Origin: Erysipelotrichaceae bacterium 66202529
GTDB lineage: Bacteria > Bacillota_I > Bacilli_A > Erysipelotrichales > Erysipelotrichaceae
Direction of reading: 5' to 3'
Assembly (NCBI GenBank): GCA_017161075.1
Contig: CP046174.1
Span: 2,542,001 to 2,606,000 of the forward strand
Length of the DNA: 64,000 nucleotides
A program made the translations under genes and the position numbers. The notes beneath the pieces were generated by a model, which had not been told where the DNA came from, did no database searches, and was given only the letters and a program-made list of their open reading frames with translations. Position 1 is the first letter of the stretch, and every line of letters begins with the position of its first letter. This document shows, piece by piece, positions 1 through 9,535 of the stretch.

Positions 1-1662
1 TGCTGTGATTTTATATAGCTCATCCATGGTTGTCTGTCCATTGAGTACAAGTTCCACAGCCTCATCCTTCAGTGTGTGGAGGTTCTGTGATTTCTTTACA
101 TAGGCATAAATTTCATCAATATCACGGTGAGCGGAAATCATTTTACGCATTTCCTTATCAATCAGAATAATTTCATGCACAGCCGTTCTGCCTTTATACC
201 CTGTCTGATTACAATGGTGGCAGCCTGCACCGCGATATACATATTCCACATCGCTTCCCAGTACCTGGCGTTCCATTTCTGTTGTTTTCATTTTTTCCCT
301 GCAATGCGGGCAGATCGTACGCACTAGACGCTGCGATACACTTCCCACCAGAGAGTTGGCGATCATGTATGGCTCGATTCCCATATCCTCCAGACGTACA
401 ATAGAGCTGATGGCATCATTGGTATGCAGAGAGCTTAATACCAGATGCCCGGTAATGGCAGCACGTACAGAGATGGATGCTGTTTCGGCATCACGCGTCT
501 CTCCTACTAAAATTATGTCCGGATCCTGTCGCAGTAAGGCACGCAGACCACGTTCAAAGGTCAAACCAGCCATCGTATTGATCTGCATCTGATTCACGCG
601 TTCAATATTTTTCTCAACCGGATCTTCAATCGTGGAGATGTTCACCTGACGTTTTGCCAGGGTCTCCAGAATCATATACAGGGTCGTAGTCTTTCCGCTT
701 CCGGTAGGCCCTGTAATGTAGATAATGCCATGGGGCATCTCCATCATACGGCACATTTTCGCATAATTATCCGCATTCATACCATACTGACGTTCGTTTA
801 ATATCGGCGTATTGCTGTTCAGAAAACGCAGAACAGCTTTCTCACCATATACAGTCGGAATTACAGAAACACGAAGATTCATACGGATTCCTTCGATGGT
901 AGTCAGAAAGTGGCCATCCTGTGGAACACGTTTTTCTGCAATGTCCATATTACTGACAATTTTGATTCGCACGATCAGTGACTGATGCAGATTCTTGGCA
1001 AGCTGCACATAGTCAACGATCATCCCATCGATACGCATACGCACCATCGTTTTATCTTCAAATGGTTCTATATGAATGTCACTGGCGTTTGCATTGTATC
1101 CTCTTGTTAAAAGGCTGTTAAACAGCTTGACTACCGGCGTATCATCCTCTTCTGAGTTGTATAGCTCCGTTTCGTTAAATTCAAAGGAAACAACATTCTC
1201 GTTTGCAACGCTGGCAGCTTCCCGGGCCTTGATTTCCGCATAGTAATAGTCAATGGCGCGATCTATTGCGGCTTTCTCACACAGGCAGACGGAGATATTC
1301 ATGCCGGTTACCAGACGAACATCCTCAATACCGTAGAAATTCAGCGGATCACTTGTGACAATCGTCAGCCGCCCATTGTTTTCACTGATTGCAATCAGGT
1401 TATATTTCTGTGCCAGTGTTTTTGGTATTTTCGCGACAGCATCTACTTCTATTTTTTCTTCGTTCAGATCGACCATTGGCTCATTCAGCTTATCACTGAG
1501 TGCTTTCAGCATCTGGTTTTCGCTGATGAATCCCAAATCAATCAAATGCTGACCAAGGCGTTTGGATCGATCCTTTTTCTGTTCTGCCAGTGCCCGCTGC
1601 AGCTGTTCTTCATTGATATAGCCGTATTCCTTCAGCACTTCACCTATTGGTATGTTTTTCAT
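1..1662 (-). CDS. Type IV pilus assembly ATPase PilB/GspE (3' end cut by window)
   Basis: Hexameric cytoplasmic ATPase that powers pilin polymerisation. The 554 visible residues start MKNIPIGEVLKEYGY (GspE_N-type domain, first ~150 residues). The ATPase core has a Walker A GPTGSGKTT, an aspartate box (STIEDPVE), a Walker B region (DPDIILVGETRD) and a His box (LVLSSLHTND). A tetracysteine zinc site follows (ICPHC and GCHHC). The reading ends ...TTMDELYKITA at base 1, close to where the family normally ends, so few residues are missing. The start at 1662 has AAAAGGATGTG upstream and lies 20 bp after the preceding minor pilin gene, so this is the visible distal end of the pilus operon. The zinc motif and the PilM/N/O neighbours favour PilB over ComGA. 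No PilT retraction ATPase is visible. Confidence 0.93.
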   Translation of the reverse strand, partial: MKNIPIGEVLKEYGYINEEQLQRALAEQKKDRSKRLGQHLIDLGFISENQMLKALSDKLNEPMVDLNEEKIEVDAVAKIPKTLAQKYNLIAISENNGRLTIVTSDPLNFYGIEDVRLVTGMNISVCLCEKAAIDRAIDYYYAEIKAREAASVANENVVSFEFNETELYNSEEDDTPVVKLFNSLLTRGYNANASDIHIEPFEDKTMVRMRIDGMIVDYVQLAKNLHQSLIVRIKIVSNMDIAEKRVPQDGHFLTTIEGIRMNLRVSVIPTVYGEKAVLRFLNSNTPILNERQYGMNADNYAKMCRMMEMPHGIIYITGPTGSGKTTTLYMILETLAKRQVNISTIEDPVEKNIERVNQMQINTMAGLTFERGLRALLRQDPDIILVGETRDAETASISVRAAITGHLVLSSLHTNDAISSIVRLEDMGIEPYMIANSLVGSVSQRLVRTICPHCREKMKTTEMERQVLGSDVEYVYRGAGCHHCNQTGYKGRTAVHEIILIDKEMRKMISAHRDIDEIYAYVKKSQNLHTLKDEAVELVLNGQTTMDELYKITA

Positions 1663-1682
1663 ATCTTCACATCCTTTTGATT

Positions 1683-3173
1683 TTAACTGTAACTTTGACA
1701 TGTTACAGAGACTTTTGTATTTTGTAATAATTCTTCTATACTTTCATACCCTTTAGACCATCCTGAGTTTGCAGTTGAAGGAACCCATATACCATCTATT
1801 CGCTGAAGTGCCTGATAAAATAATTTTTTACCATTTACTGTATATGATATTATATCACCTTTAAAATACGTTCCATTTGTATTCCAAGCTTCATCAATTT
1901 TCTTCCAGTAATTTCTAGCTGTACCTCCTGGCGCCCATCCGTTATCAGCCTGTGCATCAGGTTGCAAAGGAGTTGTATAAACATAGCGATACCACTGACC
2001 TGGAGTTTTTGTATCCTCAACATAATCTCCGGGCTCTATAACCTGTCCTGCATTCCATTGCTTTTCTGGTCCTGAACATCTTGCTTTTTCCCCACCAACA
2101 GTCCAATTGCCTTCCTGGTCATTATCTACTTCACAAAAATCTTTACTCTTATGTTCCTCTATAATCACTTTCAATTCCGTACTACTTAGTTTATGCCATT
2201 TATTCTTATCATTATCAGGAGAATTATTACTATTATTGATATCCTCTTTTGCTTGATAATAGGTGTTTGTAATTCGGTAAATAACAACATCCTCATTTTT
2301 ATAGCTGGCCCCTTCCACCCAATAAGGAGGATTTACCGGTTTCCATGCATTTCCCTCATTATTCAAAGGGTCTTTCCCATTCTTAGCATCTTTAACAGCA
2401 CGATAGGTCACCCCCAGATAATCAACAAAATCTCCCTGTTTATAATCATAATTTGCAAGCCATGTTCCCTTATTATTACCTGTCTCATCTGGTTTCGTAA
2501 CAGCTTGATCTCTGCACCTTAACTCATCATATACGGTGCCCTCAAACGTAGGATCATCATAATCGATATCCGGATATTCATAATCAGGATCATCCACGAT
2601 TTGCAATGAGCCATTTACCTTATAATAAATTTTATAGCCTGCTTCTGCCTTATCATGGTCTGATATATCAACTTGTTTGCCCTTTATACCAGTATTAACA
2701 ATAGCTTCCCCTTTTTTATCCTTTGCTTTAATATTCACCAGCTCCAGAGTAGAAGCTGTTTTATAAACCTGCTTTTCATTATCAGCAAAAGCAAAGGTTA
2801 AGTCTAAACGATAATTATCAATATAGCATTTCGCAGATATTTTCAAATTTCTTCCTCTATAAAAATCTTCATTATATACAGAAGCATCATCCTTTACAAG
2901 CTGATTTTTATCATTCACCGAAATCCAATGCCAGTCATCAGATGTATCAGGTTTCTGAGTTGCTATTTGTACTTCACTTGCATAAATCAATTGTCCTCTC
3001 ACATACGATGAAATAGCATCTACGGCCTGCTTTTCATAATTACTTTGTGCTGTCTGATTAAAATACCCCATATTATTCAAAAGCAGACCACCTGCAATTA
3101 CCATTAAAATAGAAGACAGCAATAGAACTACAATCACTTCAATCAATGTCATACCTTTTTTATTTAATTGCAT
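1683..3173 (-). CDS. Minor pilin-like protein with tandem carbohydrate-binding-like modules
   Basis: 496 residues. The start MQLNKKGMTLIE at 3173 is preferred because AAAAGGAGG lies 8 bases upstream; a longer reading to 3215 overlaps the previous gene and lacks a ribosome site. Residues 6-35 are a class III-type prepilin signal and hydrophobic helix (KGMTLIEVIVVLL). Residues ~40-225 are a pilin-like globular part. Residues ~238-472 hold four units of CBM5/12 character, each with aromatic residues around a GD.V.Y...Y.A core and a closing W: about 238-279, 285-327, 373-423 and 430-472. The first is clearest (GDFVDYLGVTYRAV ... W). Ordinary minor pilins are 150-250 residues, so the tail is an addition. 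The gene sits between another minor pilin and pilB. A tip adhesin or glycan-binding role is inferred. Confidence 0.85.
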   Translation of the reverse strand: MQLNKKGMTLIEVIVVLLLSSILMVIAGGLLLNNMGYFNQTAQSNYEKQAVDAISSYVRGQLIYASEVQIATQKPDTSDDWHWISVNDKNQLVKDDASVYNEDFYRGRNLKISAKCYIDNYRLDLTFAFADNEKQVYKTASTLELVNIKAKDKKGEAIVNTGIKGKQVDISDHDKAEAGYKIYYKVNGSLQIVDDPDYEYPDIDYDDPTFEGTVYDELRCRDQAVTKPDETGNNKGTWLANYDYKQGDFVDYLGVTYRAVKDAKNGKDPLNNEGNAWKPVNPPYWVEGASYKNEDVVIYRITNTYYQAKEDINNSNNSPDNDKNKWHKLSSTELKVIIEEHKSKDFCEVDNDQEGNWTVGGEKARCSGPEKQWNAGQVIEPGDYVEDTKTPGQWYRYVYTTPLQPDAQADNGWAPGGTARNYWKKIDEAWNTNGTYFKGDIISYTVNGKKLFYQALQRIDGIWVPSTANSGWSKGYESIEELLQNTKVSVTCQSYS

Positions 3174-3196
3174 TCTCGCCGCCTCCTTTTTTATCA

Positions 3197-4129
3197 TCAA
3201 TTCACATTCTTCCACATTGAATCTGTATTGTTTTTGTTATATTCTGCATTTATATCCAGTACTTTCCACTTGTTTTTAGGATTCTTTATAATGTCTTTCA
3301 TATCTGCCCAAGATTTGATATAGCCGTTATTCTTCACATCATACAGCACTTTTCCATCCAGTGAAGAAAAAACAACCTTGATTCTATAAGAGTCTTGATC
3401 ACAATAATACCATAGATCATTATCATAATCATAAATAATATAGAGATAATCATCAAAATCGATATTTGTATCAACTAACGCATTCCTTTGATTTAACATG
3501 ATTATGAGACCACCATGATCATGCTGATTATCTCCCTTTTCAATTTCCCACGGATAGTATGGAAAAACATAGACATCCTGTGCTCCTAGCTTCGAGCGAT
3601 AGCTATTAGGAAGAAGTGTCTTAGGGAACGGTATCCATTTTGAGGACATTGCAATCTGAACCGATTTCAATGAAGCATTATAGGAATTCCCTTCTTCCAT
3701 ATTTACGTAATCATCCTTTGCTTTTTTTATTAAGTTATAAAATTTATCAACCTCTGTTTTGAAGGCTTTATATATAGATGTATCTTTTACTTTTTCCTGA
3801 TTCCCCGGTTCCTCCATTACTCTTAAATGTACTTTATTATCCCCTTTTATATTTAGCACAGATATATCCCTTGAAACAGGTATGCTTACCTTATCCGAAG
3901 AAACAGTATACATTACCTTATCTGTATTTATTTGGATATTCTCTATAATATCTTCCTTCTCTGTTTTTTCAGCATAAGACAGTAGTCTATCACTGTTATT
4001 TTTTACCGTACTAGAATTACCCATAATTCTTAATACTGCAGAAAAGCCTCCAAAAAGCGTAAGACTGGCAATGGAAAGAATTGTTAATGCCGCAATCATT
4101 TCAATTAAAGTCATACCTTTTTTATTCAT
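3197..4129 (-). CDS. Minor pilin (prepilin-type N-terminal methylation domain)
   Basis: 310 residues. The signal is MNKKGMTLIEMIAALTIL, with the peptidase cut expected after the glycine and Glu5 conserved, followed by a ~20-residue hydrophobic helix. The rest is charged, Tyr/Asp-rich and not recognised. Start 4129 is chosen because AGAGG lies 8 bases upstream; the upstream GTG at 4138 and ATG at 4135 are too close to that ribosome site. It ends just inside the extended reading of the next gene and is clearly co-transcribed with it. Probably a priming or tip subunit of the pilus. Confidence 0.85.
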   Translation of the reverse strand: MNKKGMTLIEMIAALTILSIASLTLFGGFSAVLRIMGNSSTVKNNSDRLLSYAEKTEKEDIIENIQINTDKVMYTVSSDKVSIPVSRDISVLNIKGDNKVHLRVMEEPGNQEKVKDTSIYKAFKTEVDKFYNLIKKAKDDYVNMEEGNSYNASLKSVQIAMSSKWIPFPKTLLPNSYRSKLGAQDVYVFPYYPWEIEKGDNQHDHGGLIIMLNQRNALVDTNIDFDDYLYIIYDYDNDLWYYCDQDSYRIKVVFSSLDGKVLYDVKNNGYIKSWADMKDIIKNPKNKWKVLDINAEYNKNNTDSMWKNVN

Positions 4130-4146
4130 TTCCATCACCTCTTTCT

Positions 4147-5190
4147 TTAATCAACACATCTTTCTGGTATAAAATATTTCTTTTTGAATGCTTCCCAATT
4201 GAGTAATTCATTCTCTGGCACTTTTCCATCAACTAACGTACCTATAATTTTCAATGTTTCAATTTTACTTCCATTCATTTCAGTCACATTATACCAATGA
4301 CCATCTTCAACATTAAATATCATATAGGCTTCCCAATCACCATTATTCATACTATTTCTATCATTTGCGTATACAAAAGATAATTTTTTTCCATCAGAAC
4401 AATACGTTTTCATATAGAAGGTTTTGCCTTTAAAATTTTCTGGTAAATGAGATGCAGCGCTATTAACAAACATAGGTATTTGACTTTGATAAATCCCATA
4501 GTAAAGATAGGAACGCATCCAATCATTATTATAGTAACCAATATTTGCATATTTTTCCCAACTATCTCCAAACTGATTTATCAATCTGTTTGTTATGTCA
4601 GGATCCTTTTTCAAATACTCTTTCAGTATGGCATTTCCAGAACAAGCTGCTTCATAAAGAGGTGTTAAATGAGACATCATAATCTTCGCATTCTTGATAT
4701 TGATATTCTCCTGAACGTCTGCTCCCTGCCCCTTATAGTATTTTAAAAGCTGCCATTTTTTCAAATCTCCGGTTCTTCCCAGCTGCATATCCGCATTTAC
4801 TGTATCTGTCTGACCTGCATAATCAACAGTGATGCTTACTGTTAACTTTCCTCGTATATCTTTATCCTTATCAACCTCAACACGGGCTATCTTAGCCTCT
4901 GTTACCGTTCCCAGATTCGCATTTTCAGGTAAATCTATATTCAGAGGCGTTGACTGGTTAACTTCCTCTGGTATCATAGAAATATAATCCTCATTATCCA
5001 GTTCTATTTTCTCTACAATATTCTGTATAACACCCTTTGCTGTTAAATAAGCCTGTCGTCTATTATTGTTTTGTACACTTCGATTATAGTAAGAATATGA
5101 AATACCCAATGCAGCTGCCACCGTAATCATCAGCACCATGATTACCGTAATTGCCCAAAGCAGTGCAGAGCCTTTTTGATTTCTTTTCAT
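4147..5190 (-). CDS. PilX/PulK-like minor pilus component
   Basis: 347 residues. It begins MKRNQKGSALLWAITVIMVLM, a variant prepilin-like signal (KGSALLW, lacking Glu5) of the kind seen in PilX-type proteins, followed by one membrane helix. The remainder is an extracytoplasmic domain I do not recognise. GAGGTGAGAAT precedes the ATG. It follows the PilO gene by 16 bp. A minor subunit or assembly factor role is inferred from the signal and the operon context. Confidence 0.75.
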   Translation of the reverse strand: MKRNQKGSALLWAITVIMVLMITVAAALGISYSYYNRSVQNNNRRQAYLTAKGVIQNIVEKIELDNEDYISMIPEEVNQSTPLNIDLPENANLGTVTEAKIARVEVDKDKDIRGKLTVSITVDYAGQTDTVNADMQLGRTGDLKKWQLLKYYKGQGADVQENINIKNAKIMMSHLTPLYEAACSGNAILKEYLKKDPDITNRLINQFGDSWEKYANIGYYNNDWMRSYLYYGIYQSQIPMFVNSAASHLPENFKGKTFYMKTYCSDGKKLSFVYANDRNSMNNGDWEAYMIFNVEDGHWYNVTEMNGSKIETLKIIGTLVDGKVPENELLNWEAFKKKYFIPERCVD

Positions 5191-5206
5191 ATTCTCACCT
5201 CTCTTT

Positions 5207-5791
5207 TTATATCATGAACAGTTTAAATGTAATGGTTGTTGTCTGATCCTCATTCTCCTGGGAATATGTCACTCCGGAAACCTTTAATGACTTTGTTGTT
5301 CGCACATCATCGATCAGAGTCTGAACATCCGCAATAGCACCTGACACACTTAAATTCACATTATAAACCTTTATCTGTGTATTACTCTTTGCATTTGTAG
5401 ACTTTTTCTGCTGCAACTCGTATTCTGTATAACTCATAATAGGCTCTTCATCCGCATCTGCGATACTAAGACTGACAGGAGTAAGCCCATGCTCTATAGT
5501 CATAGAGGTAATTAGATTATCGACATCTTCCTTCTTCATATCCTCATAAAACTTATTCTTAATATTTTTCAATTCCTCAGAAGTTTCCTTCAGCTTTTTA
5601 TCCAAATCTCCATAATCGATGATGGAAGCCTTCGCTGACTGCAATTCAAGCTGTGCTGTATCATAATCTGCTTTCAGACTGTTATGCTTTTCCAGTGCCG
5701 GCATAAGCATCCAAAACACTCCTCCGGCAAAAATGATAATACATAACAATACATACAGCATAAATTTTTCCCGTTTTGTTAATGTCTGCAT
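5207..5791 (-). CDS. PilO-like inner-membrane alignment protein
   Basis: 194 residues. A short cytoplasmic N-terminus is followed by one membrane helix (about residues 11-31, YVLLCIIIFAGGVFWML), a coiled coil (~35-85) and a small ferredoxin-like C-terminal domain. This is the PilO plan. PilO pairs with PilN to connect the cytoplasmic PilM ring to the pilus machinery. AGGTGAATTT precedes the start, and it lies 8 bp after the PilN-like gene. Confidence 0.8.
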   Translation of the reverse strand: MQTLTKREKFMLYVLLCIIIFAGGVFWMLMPALEKHNSLKADYDTAQLELQSAKASIIDYGDLDKKLKETSEELKNIKNKFYEDMKKEDVDNLITSMTIEHGLTPVSLSIADADEEPIMSYTEYELQQKKSTNAKSNTQIKVYNVNLSVSGAIADVQTLIDDVRTTKSLKVSGVTYSQENEDQTTTITFKLFMI

Positions 5792-5799
5792 AAATTCAC

Positions 5800-6537
5800 C
5801 TACTTCAGTTTACAGAGAACAGTAGCTGAATATACTGTTGTCGTCTGTTTATTCGTTTGCGTATTCGTCTCGTTATTCTTATTCAATAAATCCAGCAGCT
5901 GCTGTGCGGCAGATTCTGCATCATCCTTCTTTTCTGTATCAGTATTCGTTTCCGTTTTCTGTGTATCCGTATTCTGTTCGGTTGCCCCTGCAGTCTGTGT
6001 CTCTTTTTCAGACTGCGCATATCCGGAATAGTCAACCGCTTCAAATATCTTACTTTTCTTTAATCTTCTAACAAACTGCTCGGTATCCTCAGCTGTCAGA
6101 GATTCCACCTGAAGCGATACGATCTGTGTATCCCTTTGATAGGATAAAGATACGACAGATGTACTCAAATCAGAAGCAATCAGAATCTGGTCAAAGGTAT
6201 TTTGACTAAGCTGCGGGTAAGACTGAATATCCTTGTGCAGTGTCTTATACTTTTCTACATCATTCATCGCCTTCTGCAGGGACTGGTATTTTTCCAAATC
6301 CGGATCCTCCGCAATCTGCTTCTGCACCTGCTTCAGTTCCTCCTTTGCAGCAGCAATATCGGAATTAAGTGTATGATTCTGATACGTCAGACTACCAAAC
6401 CATGTCAGTAAAATAACTGCAGCACAAATTGGAAATGCCAGGTATTTTAACGTTTTGGCATATGGTGAAGCTTCTTTTTTCTGTTTATAAACTTTTAATA
6501 AATCAATATCTTTGTTTTTCAACCCGTTTTGAAACAT
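5800..6537 (-). CDS. PilN-like membrane protein
   Basis: 245 residues from ATG 6537 (MFQNGLKNKDIDLL). GAGG lies 8 bases upstream, which favours this over the GTG at 6546. It has a cytoplasmic N-terminal stretch with the PilN-type D-I-D-L-L segment that contacts PilM, one membrane helix (~35-55), a coiled coil, a small periplasmic-type domain and a Thr/Glu/Asn-rich low-complexity stretch near residues 180-230. That linker is unusual for PilN and may be an exposed spacer. It sits between the PilM and PilO genes in the standard M-N-O order. Confidence 0.78.
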   Translation of the reverse strand: MFQNGLKNKDIDLLKVYKQKKEASPYAKTLKYLAFPICAAVILLTWFGSLTYQNHTLNSDIAAAKEELKQVQKQIAEDPDLEKYQSLQKAMNDVEKYKTLHKDIQSYPQLSQNTFDQILIASDLSTSVVSLSYQRDTQIVSLQVESLTAEDTEQFVRRLKKSKIFEAVDYSGYAQSEKETQTAGATEQNTDTQKTETNTDTEKKDDAESAAQQLLDLLNKNNETNTQTNKQTTTVYSATVLCKLK

Positions 6538-6547
6538 CCCATACACC

Positions 6548-7459
6548 TCACTTTCTAATCAAACAGCCTACCGGAAATACATAATCATGTAAATGGAAAT
6601 CATTATAGGACTGTGCTGTAACATAGACAATTTTTGAATCCGGGAATTGCTCTGCCTGCATGGACAGATTTGTCCGTATACTTTCAAACACCATGCGTTC
6701 CTCCGCATCATCCAGTCCACAGAAGTAAGCTATCTCAATCGGATACGGACTTTGCTTGGATTTACTAAACTGAATCAGCTGTGATATATTACTGTTCATT
6801 TCAGATATGAAAGCCTGTGTCCCACGCTCTGAAAAAAGTCGCGTCCTATTCGAGAAGGTGTAATGATTTTTTTCAAACAGATATGAAGATACATTATTGC
6901 CATCCAGCACAGAAACAATATAGGTCTTGTTATCCAGATCAGCCAGCTCCTGTGTCAGCTTATGCAGTGCATTTATGGAGATATCCATGCTTTTCAATTT
7001 GATTTCTGCACTTTCAAACAGCTCTATATAGCTTGTTAAGAGCTTTCTCTCAGCGGCACAGCACAGAATCTCTCCGCCCTTTTTATTCTCATCCGCAAAC
7101 GCCGATTGAAGTACACTGTAATCATAAACAAGATCTTCATAGCTGCCGTCAATATCGGATAACTCATCCCTGGCAACCTTCATCAATTCTTTTTTTGATA
7201 GCTGAGGAACCTGGATATTTTTCACCAAAATCTGCCCGCTGTCAATAACAAGCCTTGCTTCCTTTACACCATTTTCATGAAGCTCCTTCAATATTTCCAG
7301 TATGGAAGAATCATCCGTTATGACACCATTGATCATCGCGCCTTCTTCCAGAGGATATTCATGAAATGCTTCTATTTTTATCATATCCTTTTTATCACAT
7401 GAACCGTATATCATTTGTACTGCATGTGATGAAATATAGATTACATATTCTTTTGCCAT
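6548..7459 (-). CDS. PilM-like actin-fold ATPase
   Basis: 303 residues from ATG 7459 (MAKEYVIYISSHAVQ), preceded by AAGGGAGAATCTT; the longer reading to 7546 has no ribosome site and overlaps the previous gene. The protein looks like the actin/FtsA-like PilM family: an N-terminal phosphate-loop strand pair (YVIYISSHAVQMIYG) and a middle Asp-rich strand (YIVSVLDGNNVSSYLF). PilM forms a cytoplasmic ring that binds PilN and PilB. Similarity is moderate, so the assignment leans on its position directly ahead of the PilN- and PilO-like genes. Confidence 0.75.
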   Translation of the reverse strand: MAKEYVIYISSHAVQMIYGSCDKKDMIKIEAFHEYPLEEGAMINGVITDDSSILEILKELHENGVKEARLVIDSGQILVKNIQVPQLSKKELMKVARDELSDIDGSYEDLVYDYSVLQSAFADENKKGGEILCCAAERKLLTSYIELFESAEIKLKSMDISINALHKLTQELADLDNKTYIVSVLDGNNVSSYLFEKNHYTFSNRTRLFSERGTQAFISEMNSNISQLIQFSKSKQSPYPIEIAYFCGLDDAEERMVFESIRTNLSMQAEQFPDSKIVYVTAQSYNDFHLHDYVFPVGCLIRK

Positions 7460-7473
7460 AAGATTCTCCCTTA

Positions 7474-8676
7474 CTAATAGCCTGTCATACCTGAAGGATT
7501 CTGGTACATCTGATAAATTGGCAGCAGTACAGCCAGCATAACGCATAATACAATCAATGCCAGAATGATAATCATAACCGGTTCCAGCAATGTCACCATG
7601 CGCTGAGAAGCAGCTTCTGATTCATAGTCGAAATCATCCGCAAGTGATGTCAGCATATTTTCCAGCCGTCCGCTTTCCTCACCGATATAGATAGAGCTTG
7701 CCAGCTTTGGGTCAAAGCCTTCTATTTTCTGCACGCTTTGAGATAACGATGTTCCATTTCTCACCATTCCAACGACACTGTCAAACTGTGCTTCTATATA
7801 TTTATTTCCAATCGTATTGCGAATGATTAAGATGCCATTGATAATAGAAATTCCACTCGTATACAGAGAGCACATATTTCGTGCAAACCGTGCTGTATAA
7901 ATAATTCGCAGAAGTTTTCCAATCTTCGGTATTTTCAGCTTCATTTTGTCAACGCGATACCGTATTTTTTCAACCCGCAGCAATGTTGTAATCAGCCCGA
8001 ATATGCAAAGGATACCAATGAGCAGCCAATACCAGTATTCTATCATGATCTGTGATAAGCCATTTACGATTTTTGTAATCAAGGGAAGCTCCATTCCCTT
8101 AAAGGATTCGGAAAAGCTTGGAACGATCCATGTAAACACAACAACAATAACGAATACGGTTACACACAATAAAATAATTGGATAAATCATCGCATTTCGA
8201 ATCTTCCTTTTGATATGATCGTCCTTCTCATACTGCAGCGCCATGGTCATAGCTACCTTTTCCATCTGCCCGCTGCTTTCTCCTGTCCGATACATATTGA
8301 TCATAAGCTCCGGAAACGCTTTTCCTTCCGATTCCATTGCCATGGACAATGTTTGTCCCTGCTGCAGCTTACGATACATATCTGTATAAATTGCTTTTAT
8401 TTTTGGTTTATCCTCGCGTTGTACGAGAATTGACATTGCACGAATCAGACTGACACCGGAGCCAATCATAGCGCCCAGCTGACGCGAAAAATCCGATAAT
8501 TCTTTTAATGTCAGCTTATACGTATTCTGCTGGGTGTTTGTCACATCCTTGCAATCAATTAAATACTGTTCCTTTGAACGCAGAAAAGCAGAAAGCTCAT
8601 TTCTGCTGTTTGCCTCCATTTTTCCGGTTATCCGTTTGGAATTTATATCCTTCGCTATATATTTATAAACCGCCAT
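7474..8676 (-). CDS. Type IV pilus/type II secretion platform protein PilC/GspF
   Basis: 400 residues, polytopic. Two T2SSF repeats are visible, each with the family's GE.SG signature (FRTGESSGQMEKVA around residue 130 and YIGEESGRLENML around residue 335). Three membrane helices are visible (~167-190, ~215-232, ~370-392). It is the inner-membrane platform that couples PilB to pilin insertion. GGAGGAACATAT precedes the start. Confidence 0.95.
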   Translation of the reverse strand: MAVYKYIAKDINSKRITGKMEANSRNELSAFLRSKEQYLIDCKDVTNTQQNTYKLTLKELSDFSRQLGAMIGSGVSLIRAMSILVQREDKPKIKAIYTDMYRKLQQGQTLSMAMESEGKAFPELMINMYRTGESSGQMEKVAMTMALQYEKDDHIKRKIRNAMIYPIILLCVTVFVIVVVFTWIVPSFSESFKGMELPLITKIVNGLSQIMIEYWYWLLIGILCIFGLITTLLRVEKIRYRVDKMKLKIPKIGKLLRIIYTARFARNMCSLYTSGISIINGILIIRNTIGNKYIEAQFDSVVGMVRNGTSLSQSVQKIEGFDPKLASSIYIGEESGRLENMLTSLADDFDYESEAASQRMVTLLEPVMIIILALIVLCVMLAVLLPIYQMYQNPSGMTGY

Positions 8677-8697
8677 ATATGTTCCTCCAAACCTGCA

Positions 8698-9465
8698 TTA
8701 TAAACCAAACAATGATAAATATACCTGTATCAGTTTCTCACCATAAAGTAATGATATCATAATTCCTGTGCATAAATAAGGGCCAAACGCGATATGTGCA
8801 CCTTTTTCCGTTTTTTTGGACAAAAGGAGACAAATTGCATAGCAGCCTCCTATTATTACAGATATAAAGAACGCAAGCAGTGTCAGCTTCCAGCCCAATA
8901 AAAAGCCCGCAACAGCTATCAGTTTTATATCTCCTCCGCCAAAGCAATCCGGAATCAGCACTGTAAGCAAATACATGGGAAGACTGACAATAAAGAAGCC
9001 AATACATCTGGTAACAATATCCATTTCCGTATGTAAAGCTGTGAACATACCAACGGGAACAAGTAGTGCTATAAGCAAACCATTAGGTATCGTCATGGTA
9101 TCAAAATCTATCATCGTAATAGTCAATAAAATCATGAATATCGCAAATACGACTATGGTATCCCAGGAAAATCCGTATAGATAGAAACAAAGCATCCCAA
9201 TACAGCCACCAAGAAATTCCAAGACGGTATCACGCACTGGTATCTTGCTTCCACAGTATCGACACTTTCCTTTTAGGAACAGATAACTAAAAACCGGAAA
9301 TAAGTCATACCATTTCAACGGATGCTCACACGCTGGGCAGAAAGATCGTCCCTTTACAAAGGATAATCTCTGTGGTAGTCTCCAAATCACGACATTCAGA
9401 AAGCTCGCAATACAGATTCCAATAAGAAAAGAGTAGATATATAGTATCCATAAGACTGTATCCAA
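8698..9465 (-). CDS. Prepilin peptidase / N-methyltransferase (PilD/GspO family)
   Basis: 255 residues with a TTG start at 9465 behind AAAGGAG. It cleaves prepilin signals and methylates the new N-terminus. Seen here: the N-terminal zinc tetracysteine domain (CPAC...CRYC, residues ~43-75), the two catalytic aspartates in membrane loops (DFDTMTIPN and the GGGD of FGGGDIKL), and about seven membrane helices. It is the first gene after the pilin terminator and has everything needed to process the four pilin-like proteins of this operon. Confidence 0.95.
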   Translation of the reverse strand: MDTVLWILYIYSFLIGICIASFLNVVIWRLPQRLSFVKGRSFCPACEHPLKWYDLFPVFSYLFLKGKCRYCGSKIPVRDTVLEFLGGCIGMLCFYLYGFSWDTIVVFAIFMILLTITMIDFDTMTIPNGLLIALLVPVGMFTALHTEMDIVTRCIGFFIVSLPMYLLTVLIPDCFGGGDIKLIAVAGFLLGWKLTLLAFFISVIIGGCYAICLLLSKKTEKGAHIAFGPYLCTGIMISLLYGEKLIQVYLSLFGL

Positions 9466-9492
9466 GAATCATCCACTCCTTTCTTAATGAAT

Positions 9493-9514
9493 AAAGCCTC
9501 CTGTAAGAGGCTTT
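9493..9514 (-). terminator. Attenuating hairpin after the major pilin
   Basis: Perfect stem AAAGCCTC / GAGGCTTT with a 6-base loop, lying between the pilin stop and the prepilin peptidase. The U-tract is weak, so partial read-through is likely. This would give high pilin mRNA and lower levels of the assembly genes. Confidence 0.7.
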
Positions 9515-9535
9515 ATATTAAATACGAATTAGTTA

